From Tilletia caries (Eukaryota > Basidiomycota > Exobasidiomycetes > Tilletiales > Tilletiaceae): 64,000 nucleotides of DNA. The DNA is taken from NCBI GenBank assembly GCA_032718865.1, contig JALUTQ010000007.1, forward strand, positions 1,302,001-1,366,000, read 5' to 3'. Positions 1-10,999 of the stretch are shown here, one piece after another. The notes below the pieces were generated by a model. That model worked only from the letters and a program-made list of their open reading frames with translations, was not told the DNA's origin and ran no database searches. A program made the position numbers and the translations under genes. Within the stretch, counting starts at the first letter, position 1. Each line of letters starts with the position of its first letter.

Positions 1-138
1 GACGGCTGGAAGAAGGGCGCGGCGCGACTGGGTGTGACGGTGCCCTTGATGACGAGGCGCGTCTTGCCATTGCCATTGCCGGTACTGGCGGTGTCCCCCT
101 TGGCCTGCTGTGGCACGGCCAGCGCGCGTGTGCGAGAT
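1..138 (-). CDS. 3' part of a gene cut by the window edge (unknown product)
   Basis: On the minus strand one frame is open from a plausible acceptor (pyrimidine tract ending in CAG, complement of 139-141) down to base 1. It encodes a Gly/Asn/Ser stretch followed by the segment KTRLVIKGTVTPSRAAPFFQ. The composition is that of real protein and differs from the other two frames. The gene runs out of the window, so neither stop nor function can be seen. Exons further upstream (139-620) are ambiguous: two minus-strand frames are open and neither is clearly better. I do not recognise the family. Confidence 0.35.
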   Translation of the reverse strand, partial: MSHTRAGRATAGQGGHRQYRQWQWQDAPRHQGHRHTQSRRALLPAV

Positions 139-1290
139 CTGGGCGAGATGGGAAAGAAGCAGGCTGGGGGATGGACTGCTTGCATGCAGCGCGTGCTGTG
201 TTCGACGCCGTTTGTGCTGATGCGCTGCCTCGTCGGAGCGCCCGGGGCGGGATCCTAGCGCTGTGGCTGTTGGTCCTCGCGTTCGAAGTGAGCCTGAGCC
301 AGTGCCTACGCCCGCGCCTGGCGAGTTCGGCAGCGAGGACGATGGCGTCGGAGTGGCCGTCCAAGAGATCAAAGGACCCGATCGTCGTCGCGCCGAGCTT
401 GAAGGTGTAGAAAAAGAGGCTGTGGTCGGTAGTTGCAGCTGTTGTCCAGACTCCAGCGCGCGAAAGGAAAAGAAGCTTGTCCGACCCGCGGAGTCGATGT
501 CGTCCAGTCGGCGGCTCGAAGCTGCCGGGCCGGTCCACCCAGGGAAAGCGGAGGAGATGCCTCAACTCTACGCACCTACTGAAATGTCCGGCACAGAACC
601 TCGACGCGCACACGACTGAGACGATGAACAGGCCAGCTGCTGCGAAAAAAGAAGGAGGGAAACGAGATGGGAGGCGAGAGGGTAGTTGTTGTCGAGAACA
701 AGAGGCTGGTCGTTGAGATACCGAGGCGCGCTGGAACCGTTGGGTTCGGGGGCCGTCATGTTGCGGGAACGAGGAGCTGGCTGTTCGAGGACTCGAGGTA
801 CCGAGGCTTGAAGAAGAAGTGCGGTGTGAAAGAGAAAGAGGAGATGGCTGAGAACGGTGTTCTTGGTAGTCGAGGCACTGGAGGCACTGTAGTCGTAAGA
901 CTGGGAGGCCGTCGAGTGCGAGGACGAAGGGTTTGAGAGGCGCTGTAGTCGTTAGACTGTGGGGCCGTCTCGGGGTGGGGGTCACTGTACTTGGATCGGT
1001 TCAAGTCAGTGAAAGATCCCCTCTCATCACCATGTGCGAACACAGGCCGAGATAGTCTAATCACCTAGCTTTCACTAAGGACTGTGTTCGGAGAGAACTG
1101 AGATGAGAAACAAGTATGCAGTGTCGGACTAATTACAAGAGGGAGGCGAGGAAGAGAAAAGAGGCGACTGGAAGAATGGCGTGGGAAATGTGGAGGATGG
1201 AAGGGTTGCTATGCGGAGGTGTGGGAAAGGAAGAACTGAAGATAAGAATAGTAGATAAGATAACTGGCCATGTGGCGAAGCCACGTGTTG
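139..1290. other. No convincing gene; purine/pyrimidine-skewed intergenic DNA
   Basis: Several overlapping frames are open because the DNA is GC-rich, but none shows domain-like sequence or consistent splice sites. The plus strand from about 640 to 950 is strongly purine-rich (GAGG/GAAG). This could be the pyrimidine-rich 5' flank of a minus-strand gene at the left edge. Nothing further can be supported. Confidence 0.4.
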
Positions 1291-1521
1291 CCAGCACAAC
1301 TAAGGCTTAGTCGGATAGTCTTAGTTTCTTAGTCGCCTTAGTTTTGCCGAGCCCTGGATTGGAGGACCGTGCGCGACGAAAAAAATACAGTAACTGTAGT
1401 AACTTAAAGTCACTTAATTGTAACTGTAACTGTACTGTAGGCGCTGGCGGTAAGTTATGACTGTAACTGTACTGTACTGTATGCCCAAAATGGACAACTG
1501 TCAGTAACTGTCCGAGCCTTG
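1291..1521. repeat. Degenerate member of the AT-rich 'AAGGCTCGG' hAT-MITE family
   Basis: This stretch has repeated TAACTGTAACTGTACTG words and ends in a block (about 1482-1521) that closely matches the right end of the intact element at 4912-5656. Both contain CCAAAA(A)TGGACAACT followed by TAACTG.CCGAGCCTTG. The left end is not clearly preserved. A separate GCCGAGCCCTG word at about 1341-1352 resembles another end of the same type. No target-site duplication was found, so this is an old or truncated copy. Confidence 0.5.
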
Positions 1522-1569
1522 CTGACAATTGGTTTCCCTGGCACGTAGCTTCGAGAACTCCCAGCGATG

Positions 1570-3101
1570 ACAGCAGTGGCATATTTCCTGCTCGCTGTCA
1601 TGCGCAACTGCTCAGGCAACAACACACCTCAAGAAAGGACTGGCCACCAGTACGAACCGGGCCAAGGTAAGTGTTGCCTCAGGTGCCTGTTGTGGTTGGG
1701 TGCGAAGCAGGCCGAGCTGATATGCATTCTTTCCTTGCGGACAGACCCTGAACAGCAGCATGCTCGGCACCTCGACTAAGGTTGTCCCCGGAGTTGACGC
1801 GGAGCTGGGGTTTTGCGGACTCCGCACTCCTCCGACGGAGGGCTCCGCCGGAGGCGGAGCGCGGAGCTCACTTTTGAGAAATTTTTGATCTTAAAAAAGC
1901 ACGGAGTCCGCTTGGAGGACTCCGCCGGAATTTGTGCGGAGGCGGAGCCCAATCCTGGGCCCACTTGCCAAAAGTGCGGAGCGCGGAGTCGTCAAACTTG
2001 TGTGAAAATTCCGGCGGAATTTCCGCGGAATTCCGACGGAGCTATGAGGTCACGTGATAGTTCAAAATAAGGGTCACGTGACCTCATTTTGGGTGCGCTC
2101 CGCTGGAATTCCGCAAAATTTCCGCGGAAAGTGCGGAATTTCGAGAAAATAGGCATCCTCGAGACACCCGCAGGGGATAAAACAGGCACCATCATCCGTT
2201 GAGAGCTTCAAAATAGCACTGGAGTCAACACCGCAACAATGTCGGATGGTGAATGTATAGCTCTGAGTGTATTAGAGTCATTCTGAGAGCAACTTATACC
2301 ACCACTGCGCTCCGACGGAATTCCGCGGAATTCCGAGCTCCGCATACACGGAGCACGGAGGAGCATTACGAAAACGCACAGAAAAAACGCGGAGCGCGGA
2401 GCTGGGATTTCAACTTTTGTATAATTCCGTCGGAACGCGGAGCTGGTTTTTTTCCGCTCTGTCTTAGTCTGCGGAGGCGGAGCTCGCCTCAGAAAGTCAA
2501 AATTCCGGCGGAATTTGGAAGTGCGGAGGCGGAGCCCTCCGCGTTACTCCGGGGACAACCTTAACCTCGACCACTGGTGTTGCAAAATACCAGTGGACGA
2601 AGTCGCTGCTGGGTGGTTCTGTGCTGTGGCCGCGTGCGGAGCGTGCTCTTTTGGTGCGCCATGAGGATAAAACGGACGGTTTTTCTTTTTTTTCTCCTTA
2701 TGGCCTATGCTATCACTTGACCCTAAACAATTGATACACATATAACCTCATCTTTGTTCATACAGCCACGTCGTGTGTTGGGCAGGGAGGGCGACCACGA
2801 CCTTCTGATGACGCCGGGGAGGACCAGAACCTTTGGTACAATGCTGTGCCGGAGGTTGCGGTGCTCGACACTGCCCGAAAACATTACTATCAGTTTATGA
2901 TTGGCACGGGGCCCACGTCCTCCCCGCGGCCACGATGCGGGAGACCGGGAAGCCCTGGTCGCGCATGGCAAGGCTCCTCCTAGCGAGCTGGTGAGTCCGC
3001 CGCCGCTGAAACGCAAGATCGACTACTTCGGCCTAGACGGCGACGAGGACGGCGGAGCGAGACCTAGTAAGCGAGGTGGAAAGAAGAATGTCATTCCCTA
3101 G
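1570..3101 (+). pseudogene. Remnant of a multi-exon gene interrupted by a hAT MITE
   Basis: One exon ends at 1666 before GTAAGT and reads ...TTHLKKGLATSTNRAK. The next starts after CAG at 1745 and reads TLNSSMLGTST. At 1776 it is cut by the 787-bp MITE. Removing the MITE and one 8-bp duplication joins it in frame to GVAKYQWTKSLLGGSVLWPR and RAERALLVRHEDKT (to about 2675). A last exon from 2766 (after CATACAG) ends with a basic tail SKRGGKKNVIP and a stop at 3099-3101. Near 2895-2905 two good frames overlap, suggesting a one-base frameshift. The 5' end is not visible; upstream DNA is repeat. The protein family is not recognised. As it stands the gene cannot make its original product. Confidence 0.55.
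1777..2563. mobile_element. hAT-type MITE, 787 bp, perfect 18-bp TIRs and 8-bp TSD
   Basis: The element starts TAAGGTTGTCCCCGGAGT (1777-1794) and ends with its exact reverse complement (2546-2563). The flanking 8 bases are identical on both sides: ACCTCGAC at 1769-1776 and 2564-2571. TIRs of this length with 8-bp duplications are the hAT signature. The interior is built from variants of CGGAGC, CGCGGAG and GGAATTCCGCGG, many of them self-complementary, and has no transposase, so it is non-autonomous. It lies within the exon that continues at 2572. Confidence 0.9.
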
Positions 3102-3852
3102 ATGCCCCTCATCTCCCCTCCCCCCCCAAAAAAGGGTACGTTTCCGGTCTTTGTATCTCCATCTCCCATGCCTTAAAAAACTTCGCTTTGTTTTCTAGCT
3201 CGGAACTGTGAACACACCTGGAGACTGGAACCGACAGGACGAGAGACGAAGGGAGGAATATGAACCAAGTAGCATGTTGATTGTGCAGGTGAGGGTGTCG
3301 AAAGGACTGTTACAAAGCGGAGAGAAAGCTGAAGAAAAAAAAAAGAAAAGTTTGGATCAGCGGGAATCTGAGGAATTGAGGGGACGAAGGAACTCACGAG
3401 GGGCACGACAGGACGGCGCGGAAAGAGAGGGGAGACAGTAGGTGCGGACCCGGGGACGAAAACCACGTCAGAGGCTGAAATACACGCGCAGAGGAAGACC
3501 CGCACCTGAGAGACAGAGAGGAGAAGCCGACGAAAACGAGAGCGAGAGAGCGCGCCAGGAACGAGCGGAAAACGAGCGCGAGGCGAGTCGAGAGAGACGC
3601 CGAAAGAGCAGCGCAGAGAAGGAGCGCGGGCGGAAGGGAGCGGGGGCAAGAACACAGAGACGAGCGCAAGGCGGAGCGGAGGGCGGGGACGAGCGCGAGG
3701 ATGAGTGCAGCGGCAGGCAGCAGCAGCAAGCGGCAGCAGGCGGTAGCAGGCGGTAGCAGGCAGCGGTGAAGAGACTGTAGTAAGCAGATTAGTTTAGAAT
3801 AGAATCGTGTCAGCAACTGATGGGCTTTGGACGGGGATAGAAACGCACTCAC
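3102..3852. other. Purine-rich stretch without a supported gene
   Basis: The plus strand is extremely rich in GAG/CG words, giving an open frame of Arg/Glu/Gln, and the minus strand gives Ser/Leu/Arg. Both look like composition effects. On the minus strand this follows the short exon 3853-3942 and may be its long pyrimidine-rich intron or a decayed remainder of that gene. Confidence 0.35.
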
Positions 3853-3942
3853 AATGTTATTGACGTTGCTGAGGCTGTGAATGACGTCGACAGGGTCGGT
3901 GGTGGGTGTCAGTGTGAGTGGTGGTCGGGTTCCGCGTTCCAT
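3853..3942 (-). CDS. Candidate first exon of a minus-strand gene
   Basis: On the minus strand an ATG at 3942-3940 opens a 30-codon frame, MERGTRPPLTLTPTTDPVDV followed by IHSLSNVNNI. It ends exactly at a good donor, GTGAGTGCG. The codon-like composition and exact donor suggest a real first exon. No convincing second exon follows at lower coordinates, where the DNA is pyrimidine-rich on this strand. The gene may be a truncated remnant. Function unknown. Confidence 0.35.
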
Positions 3943-4911
3943 AGTCTTGATGGATCTCGTACGGCCGGGTGAATGCATCCTGTGTGCAGAAATTCGGCAG
4001 AGGACCCCCCTCCCCCCCCCCCATCCACCATGAAGATCCGAACCAGAGGTTCAAAAATGACATTCATAATGCACCATAAGTATACTATAGCACACAAATA
4101 GTATACACTATACTTTAGTATCCAAGAAGCGTTTTTGCAATCATCCTAAATACATCCTATTGCGGATATTTCTAGGGTAATTTTTCATACTACTCTGAAA
4201 GATAATACAGTACAAAAATTAAAAAGAGGAGACATCTAGGATACTGCTGAGTTCTGTAAAGTGTAATACACTTGTGATTTGTATGCTACAGTAGGATAGT
4301 TCTAGTATATTTCCGCAAGTGAGGGAAAACATACTATAGTCATACTATATTACCGCCACGAAAACCAAATAGTATATAGTATGACAATCGAAAAAGTGCC
4401 AAAAATTGCTACATACTATAATATGTTTTTGAAATAGTTCCCCAGACTTTAGTATGGGGTCATATCTGCCCCTTAGATTTTTGCGGCCGAAAAAAAGTTT
4501 TGCAACATCCCTCGAATGAAATACTTCAAACCTCCTTGAAATCTTTTCAAACTTCGTCTGGGTGTCCGTGTTCTAAGCATCCATCGACGCTCATGACATC
4601 TCCAAGTCTTCTTTGTGAAGATAGAAATTTGCTGTTCTCATGCCGTCCTTTCGCCGTTATTTACCCGTTTCGGTGTCTCTTTCACCTCCACTTTTCCTAC
4701 GCCTAACTCAAAACCCTCCGATGAAGTTGATAGCCATACTCAAAACTCAAAACGCTCCGAGGAAGTTGAAATGTCTTCAACTTTTCGACAAACGCAACTG
4801 TCAAAGTGCCAACTGTGAACTGCCCAACTTACTTCAGCGTTCACTAACCTTCAAGTTTCAACTCTGACCTGCCTACAAAGTATAACTTACAAGTCGTGCC
4901 ATTCTTAGATC
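3943..4911. other. AT-rich intergenic DNA with TATACTA-type words
   Basis: From about 4060 to 4440 the sequence is dominated by variants of ATACTATAGTATAC. At 4440-4459 lies CCCCAGACTTTAGTATGGGG, a near-palindrome that recurs almost exactly, inverted, near 41522-41542. Shorter matches (CCCCAGACTTT) are near 10303 and 49197. These may be ends of a dispersed AT-rich MITE. No gene is supported here. Confidence 0.45.
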
Positions 4912-5656
4912 CAAGGCTCGGCAACTTACCAACTTACCTAACTGCAACTGCGGGTAAGTTAACTTAATCTAGTTAAACTGTGACTAAACTGCGGGCGGTG
5001 GAGCCTCCGGAAAAAAAATTAAGTCAACTTAAACTGTATGGGTTCGGACACGGTAACTTATAGTCACTAGAAGTTGCCGTTCGCAAGCCGAAGATTTGAC
5101 CCAACTTACAGTTACTCACAGCTACTTACAGTGCGAACTTATAACTACTTATAGTTACTTACAGTTACTTAAAGTTACTCACAGTGCGCACAGTAACTAA
5201 TCACAACTATAGTAGTCAACTATTAATAACTGTATCCATTAACTAACAATAACTGGAACAATTAACTATTAACAACTGTGCCCACAGTAACTAATAATGA
5301 CTGTAACAAGTAACTAAAAATAACTAAAAAGCATGAGTCTTTGGAGGTAGTCAAGAGAGGAAACATGTACGAGCGAGCTCGGAGGCGACAAAGTACGTGC
5401 CTAAAGGCAAAATGGAATAGTACCAGACATCTTGAGGTAGATACCGCGTGAATTGGGTGACTGAGACGCGATTAAGTTACTATAAATAACTGTAAGTAAC
5501 GTATAGTGAAAGGTTCAAAATTAAGTTAACTGTAATGATAGTAAGTGGCTAAACTGTGACTAAAATAAACTGCGCGCGCCGGCAAAGGGTTCCAACTGAA
5601 ACTAAACTTAACTGCGGACCAAAAATGGACAACTTATAATAACTGGCCGAGCCTTG
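4912..5656. mobile_element. AT-rich hAT-type MITE, 745 bp, 11-bp TIR and 8-bp TSD
   Basis: The left end reads CAAGGCTCGGCAACTTA and the right end, reversed, CAAGGCTCGGCCAGTTA: eleven identical bases then partial similarity. The flanks carry CTTAGATC at 4904-4911 and 5657-5664, an exact 8-bp duplication. The interior consists mostly of ACTTA/TAACTGT words around GGGCGGTGGAGCCTCCGG (about 4990-5007). No coding capacity is seen. The TIR resembles hAT termini. Confidence 0.85.
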
Positions 5657-5917
5657 CTTAGATCTCTTGAGCTACACGCTTACACCTACCACGTGTCCTG
5701 GTGATGGTGCCCCAGAACGTTACTGAGTACTGATCACCTCCGTTCTTTTTCTCCATTCCGATTTTTATTCTGGCTGCTGCTGATACTTGATTGATATTCT
5801 GGGTTCTGAATTTTTGATCAGTTTCATCGCTTCTAGTTTGATCTTCTACGTCTACCGCATTTGGCCTTATAACGTTACTCCATGTCATGGGCATTAATGC
5901 ATCATGGGTCATGGCAG

Positions 5918-6115
5918 CAAGGCTCGGCAACTATCTTCACTATGTAACTATGATAACTATATAGTTATAACTAATAGTGATAACTTGACTATACTTTGGG
6001 CGGCGAAGCCGCCTAGAAAAAATAGTAGCTATAACTTTTTCAGATCGGCGCGGAGTAACTAATAGTTAAAATAGTTATGAAAAATCGCACTTGGCTGATA
6101 TAGCCGAGAGCAGAT
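5918..6115. mobile_element. Truncated copy of the same hAT-MITE family
   Basis: CAAGGCTCGGCAACT at 5918-5932 matches the left end of the 4912-5656 element. It is followed by TAACTAT words and GGGCGGCGAAGCCGCC (about 5999-6014), the counterpart of the GC-rich core in the intact copy. A degraded right end may be ATAGCCGAGAGCAG near 6102-6115. No target-site duplication is visible. It lies just 3' of the minus-strand gene 6252-7062. Confidence 0.55.
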
Positions 6116-6251
6116 GTTTAGGCGAAGCCCCCGAAGGTGCTGCCGAGGTATGGAAGAAGGTAGTTGGTGGTCCAACGAACTGTGGCCGTGACCAGGGAAG
6201 GCCACAGCAAGAGGAAGGGCTGGATCGAGGCCTATGGTGATATGGGGAAGG

Positions 6252-7062
6252 TTAGCAAGGATTCGGAGAAAAAGGTAAAGGCTCTGTCGTACTCACTAAT
6301 GAAATTCCCATCACCTCCGACATCACCGACCCAAGGTTGATTGTCGGCACCTGGTATGCGCTTCCGATGAACGCAGCCCGACAATTTTGTGCCTTGATCA
6401 GGGATGTTGTCGCGGAGTTGCAGTCCTCGAGGAGGTAGAGAGCGAAGCTCGACCTCTCGAAGGACTTCGCTGCGTTCGAAAGAATTTGTCAGTACGGTAG
6501 TCGGTAATGGATCAGTTAGTATTCGAAACAGAAACTCACCAGCTGAGCTCTGTATCGCGGCGTTCACGAGACAGAAGACGAAGTTGAGGAGCAACGCAAA
6601 AGTTGCGAGCGCGGCGATCAGTGAGAGGTTGGTCCGCGTCCAGGTGACTGCGCCAAAGCGGACCGCGTCGGCCACGTACACGCTCTCGTGAGCGAACGCG
6701 ATCGTGGCCGAGGACGCCGGGGCGATGGTGTGTACGGGTTGGCCAGAGATCTGTAGGGCCGATGGGTCTGCTTCAATGGATGGAAGAGGCTGTGGGTGCT
6801 GGACGGCGCAGTGCCGGGCGAGGCTCTTGAGGTAGCCGGATGAGCCTCTACAATCTTGAACGGGGCACCGGAACAGAAGCTGTTGCGCTATCTGGTCTCG
6901 CGACCGTAGTCGTCCTTCCTTCAGGAGCACTTGCTGCAGCTCGCCAGGTCGAGGGTCTCGTCCTTTGATGCTGATGGTGAGCGATTCGAGCAGTTCCGCT
7001 GCTGCACCCGCCGCGTCCAGATGAGGCTGGATTAGTTGCTCCACCAGCTCTTGATCTGCTGG
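6252..7062 (-). CDS. Hypothetical protein with C2H2-like finger and one membrane segment, two exons
   Basis: Minus-strand exon 1 runs from about 7062 to 6540 and exon 2 from 6469 to 6252 (TAA). The 70-base intron has GTGAGT and CGCAG. The join reads NAAIQSSA then AKSFERSSFALYLLEDC. Visible features are a Cys-x4-Cys ... His-x4-His pattern (CPVQDC...HCAVQH), possibly a zinc finger, and a hydrophobic segment LSLIAALATFALLLNFVFCL that could cross a membrane. The frame is open upstream only to a stop within the hairpin at 7068-7118. The true start is therefore unclear; a CAG at about 7060 may be an acceptor with another exon upstream. Family not recognised. Confidence 0.5.
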
Positions 7063-7067
7063 TGGGA

Positions 7068-7118
7068 GGAGCGCCCCGGAGTATGGGCCCGGGAGTACGG
7101 AGCACTCCGGGGCGCTCC
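7068..7118. repeat. Perfect 15-bp inverted repeat (hairpin)
   Basis: GGAGCGCCCCGGAGT (7068-7082) and its exact reverse complement (7104-7118) are separated by 21 bases that include GGGCCCGGG. It sits at the upstream edge of the minus-strand gene 6252-7062. It could be a tiny inverted-repeat element or part of a promoter or intron. Confidence 0.7.
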
Positions 7119-7422
7119 GGGCTCATCCTTACTACCACACAACACAACAAAAGTAGCCGCAGACACATGAACTGTATTCCTTAGCCCACAGCGACCCCGC
7201 CATGCAAATTTGAGACGTACTTTCCTTGCTAACGGCTGAGCTATGGTGCTGCGAGCAGGTCGAGGTCGATCTGAGATTTCGAGATTCATTGAAAAAAAAT
7301 TGTACAACGACTTTGAACACCAACCACACCAAATGCCACTGAACAGAACAAGCTTGAGCAGAGAGAAGACTTGAGATGTTATTGAAGAAGAGGAGATAGA
7401 AAAAAACCGGCGAGAAATTGGA

Positions 7423-9883
7423 TCACTGGTTGAGGAGCTGGGTGGGTTGCAAAGGAGAGCTGTTTGGGCGGTTGACGGGGTGGATGTTCGGGTCGACAGT
7501 TGGCGATTGTCGAATTTCGGAGCCATTTTTGCGCTGCCTTTTTTTGGGCTTATTGGTTCCCATCGCCTCTCTCTCTGCCTTGCACTTCGTCGCCTGCTCT
7601 TTCCTAGCCCTCTTCACCCTCTCCGCCTCTACCTTCATCGCCAGCTGGGTCACCTGCCGTTCCTCCCGCGCTTTTTTCCGCTGCTCTTCCTCCTTTTCTT
7701 TTTCCTCCTTCCTCCGCTGCCTCTCCTCTCGTCTCTTCTCCAGTCGCTCTGCCTCCTCTTTTTTGTCCTGCCTGTCCTTCTCCATCACTGCAATGGATTC
7801 ATCCAGCGTCCACAGCTTAGCCTGCCCAAACCCCTCTTCTGCCACCTTAAAGGGCTTTGGCTTGCTTTTGAGGCAGGCCGCATGCATTCGCATGCGTTCC
7901 AGCATGTCCTTAAAAAGGACCCTGGCACCAGACGCCTGACGGAGGCATTGAGCTGCCTCGCGCACGGTGTCTTTGGCACTCTGAGAACGGAGCGCAGGCA
8001 CTAGCTCGCCTAGTTCCTCTGCCAGGCTGTCCGACAGCCAAGCTTCGTTCTCGGCATCTTCCATCTGCGCCTCGCTGAGTGGCTTCTCCGAGAACATTGC
8101 CTCGGGTATGGCGCTAATGCCTTTCAGCGGCCAAATACCCGTGGCAGTGTAGCGGGTAGCCCGATATGATGTTCGCGGGTGTCATGGCCTTCTTGCGCGC
8201 CTCTTCGTACAGTCTGTGTGATAAGAAAGGGTCAATTAGCAATGAGAATGATATTGGCCCTTCCCAGCCAGCTCATTGATCAAGGTGTCACACTGTGCCT
8301 CGGAGTTGGTCCAGCAGAGATTCAAAGTGCGAGCCTACTGACCTCACTACGTCGTCTCGGCGTATTACGCCCGTCATAAAAAACTCCCATCGTTGACATT
8401 CGGCCCAGGCCACCTTCAGTGGCGCGAAGCACGTCCGGTCAAGCGGGGCCATGCCGTGGGTGCTGTGGGCAGGCAGCGAGAGGACGTGCACATTGTGCTT
8501 GCGAGCAGCTTGGAGCATTTCGAGGGTGAAATAGGAAGAGTGTCCGTCATATCAAAATAACAGAGACGCGTCGTCAGCATGCTAGCCTTTTGAATCCAAT
8601 CTCATCCTTCATCAATTGAAATGCCAATCCCAAAGTGTTCATTTCGTTTCTCACCATGATCAGCAGTCTGTGTTCGCCTTTCGCAGCCTTCGGCCTTCGC
8701 TGCGCTGTAGGGAATGAAAACCTTTTCGAACCAGCGCTGCGTGATCGTGGCGTTGGTCCATCCCGTCTTGCTGGCTGTGAACAGGTATGCCATCTTGGCA
8801 TCCAAGCACACAGTCGCGTCGTATGTCTTTCCTTTGAAAATGAATGTATGCGGCAGAGACGTCCCATCCGCGCAGATCGTCTCGATGACTGTCGTGAGCT
8901 CTTGCGAGCTATCTATGTATGCATAGAAGAGGCAATAAATCAGTAGTCAGCCCCCAAGATTTGATTCAATATGTGTCCACTGCCCATCTCCTGCACACGT
9001 TTAGACTTCAGACACGATCATCAGAGCGCCTGAGTGCAAATGTGACCCTACCCCTGCAGGCCTGCAGCATGTGGCAGTTGAAAAGTTGTCAAGAGAGTGG
9101 GGATAGGGGAGAAGATGATGGAAAGCAAAGTCTGTCATTGTACGCACCCCGCTTGGCAGTGTTCAAGTTCCTCCTCGCGTCCGAAGAGCCAGCGTATCTG
9201 ACCGCTTTTATGCCACACCGTGCTGAACACCCGTCTCGTCCATCGAAAAGATATTGATGTTGGGGATATTGTATTCTCGGATCGTCCACTCTAGCTGTAA
9301 AGACGGGGCAAGGCAGAGGGACAGAGAGCAATCAATGGTTACAGAGGCAATGAGCTGTACGCCACTTGTCACGCTGAGTGCACAAAGCAGCAATAATAGA
9401 CCAACATTGCTTTACACATACCAAGCCAAAGAAGTGACTCGCATTTTCCCTACTCAAACCCTTCGAGCGCTCGCGAGAAAGAGTCGCCTTGGTGCGGAAA
9501 TTAAGTAAATTTGCGTGTCGTTCCATGAATCGCGGAAACCACTTCACCCCGAGAGGAGGGGGAGCAGAGTCAGACGGCCATCGAGCTGCAATGAGAGCCA
9601 TGGCAGAGCTCTCGACGTCTAACCATCGCAGGGGAAACCCGGAGCTCTCCATCTGCAATATGAAATCAATAAGTGCAGTCTCATCGGCCTCAGAAAGTCG
9701 CTGAGGGCCATGAGTGGAAAGCTGATCACGAGGAAAAGTACCGTTTGCGCGGCGCCGGATAGTTTCCTGTGGCGCGCCGCTAAGGCGAGCTGCCTGCGCA
9801 CGAGAGAGTCCATGCAGACTCACCAAAGCGACGCCGGCTATAACGCGCACCTCGTTGGAAGACTGGCGAGGTGCTAGATCCAT
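7423..9883 (-). pseudogene. pogo/Tc1-mariner-type (DDE_1) transposase, decayed
   Basis: Read on the minus strand. The N-terminal exon (ATG 9883, to 9422) has helix-turn-helix-like sequence (GLSRAQAARLSGAPQETIRR) and a CENP-B-like second DNA-binding part. The exon 9294-9148 carries FSMDETG (first Asp). A further exon to about 8608 carries GWTNATITQRWFEKVF. The exon after about 8548 carries DGHSSYF (second Asp) and LPAHSTHGMAPLD (third Asp). The C-terminal exon is a Lys/Glu-rich coiled coil ending in TQLLNQ. Family order and the three Asp fit pogo-type enzymes. Lesions: a one-base frameshift after HGVA near 9215, an apparently lost acceptor (GATAT before GACGG) near 8549, and overlapping frames near 8165. 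It is unlikely to encode an active enzyme. TIRs and a TA duplication were not identified. Confidence 0.75.
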
Positions 9884-10999
9884 ACTGCTGGGTAATCTTG
9901 ATGCTGGGGGTGGCGTGTCTGTAATCTGTATGCTATGAGATATGAGAGCACGAAGGTCACCGCGCACCTTTTCAATTCCATTTCTGCTCATCATCGGTCA
10001 CTCAAAGCTGCAAGCTCATTTGCAAAAATTGATGACGACGATCGCTCGATACAATGGATTGAAAATTGACCCACACACTGTCCAAAAATTTCTGAACTGT
10101 ACAATTCTTCAGCACCACCGTTCTCAACGACCCGCCTATCAATGACCCTCAATCAAGCGGGAGGTGCTTGCTATCTATGATAGCTACAATTCATTTCTTT
10201 GGAAGGCAGGGTGTTTATGTATTGTGTGTCGAGCTCGGAGGTGTGCAATGGCAAAAATCGTGGCCAACCTGTCACGGTTTCCCTGCGTGCCAGAGTGTTC
10301 CCCAGACTTTGAAAGGGTAGGAGTTAGGAGTTATTATCGGGAATTGTAGCCTGGCTAAAGCCAGATTCCCCGAACTATAGAGCAGGTGGTACGGTGGGCG
10401 GTGTTTGGAGGGCTAGCCGCTAGCCTGCTAAGTAACCTGCTAAATAAAAAGCCAAGCAAAAAAAGGGATAGTGACCCGGTTCGGGGCTAGAGTCTTAGCC
10501 AGACCTCTGTGACTTCCCTCTCTGCGCCCGCCACGTGATTAATATCTTGGAGTATCTTATCTTATCTTTGATATGCTCACGTGACTAACTTCAGTTCAGA
10601 CACTGCTTCATGAATCCTGATGCCTCCACGATGCTTCCCTCCCAATCACCCATCACCACGGCTCCATTCATCAATGAAACCGCGGCAGTAGCATCAACAA
10701 TCTCACGCCTAGTCGCGCTTTCTTGTATCTGCTTCCTTGATGCTTGCTCACCACTTCTTCTTTGGGCCACACAGACATCCCCCCCTTTTACAGTTGCCTT
10801 ACACCCTGAATGATGCTCACTCTTACTCAACAGATTTATCTCCATCGCGGCTGCTCACTTTCCTTCTTCCTTCTCAGCTGAGAAACATTCTCGACTGTGA
10901 GTATAGAACGCGTCTTCATTTCGATCACACCTCTCCTCTCGCCATCGCATCACAATGGTCGCACTGACAAGTCATCTTCTTGCTCCCGGTTGTCCACAG
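9884..10999. other. Intergenic; no supported gene
   Basis: Contains CCCCAGACTTT near 10303, CTAGCCGCTAGCCTGCTAAG-type words near 10410-10440, and CACGTG-like words near 10532 and 10570. Short plus-strand frames between 10600 and 10970 show no recognisable protein. It may include the lost end of the pogo element and the upstream region of the Sey1-like exon. Confidence 0.4.

Noticed and set aside
3394..3978. 194-codon minus-strand frame
   Set aside because: Only its first 30 codons look like an exon with a donor; the rest is Ser/Leu/Arg from a pyrimidine-rich tract.
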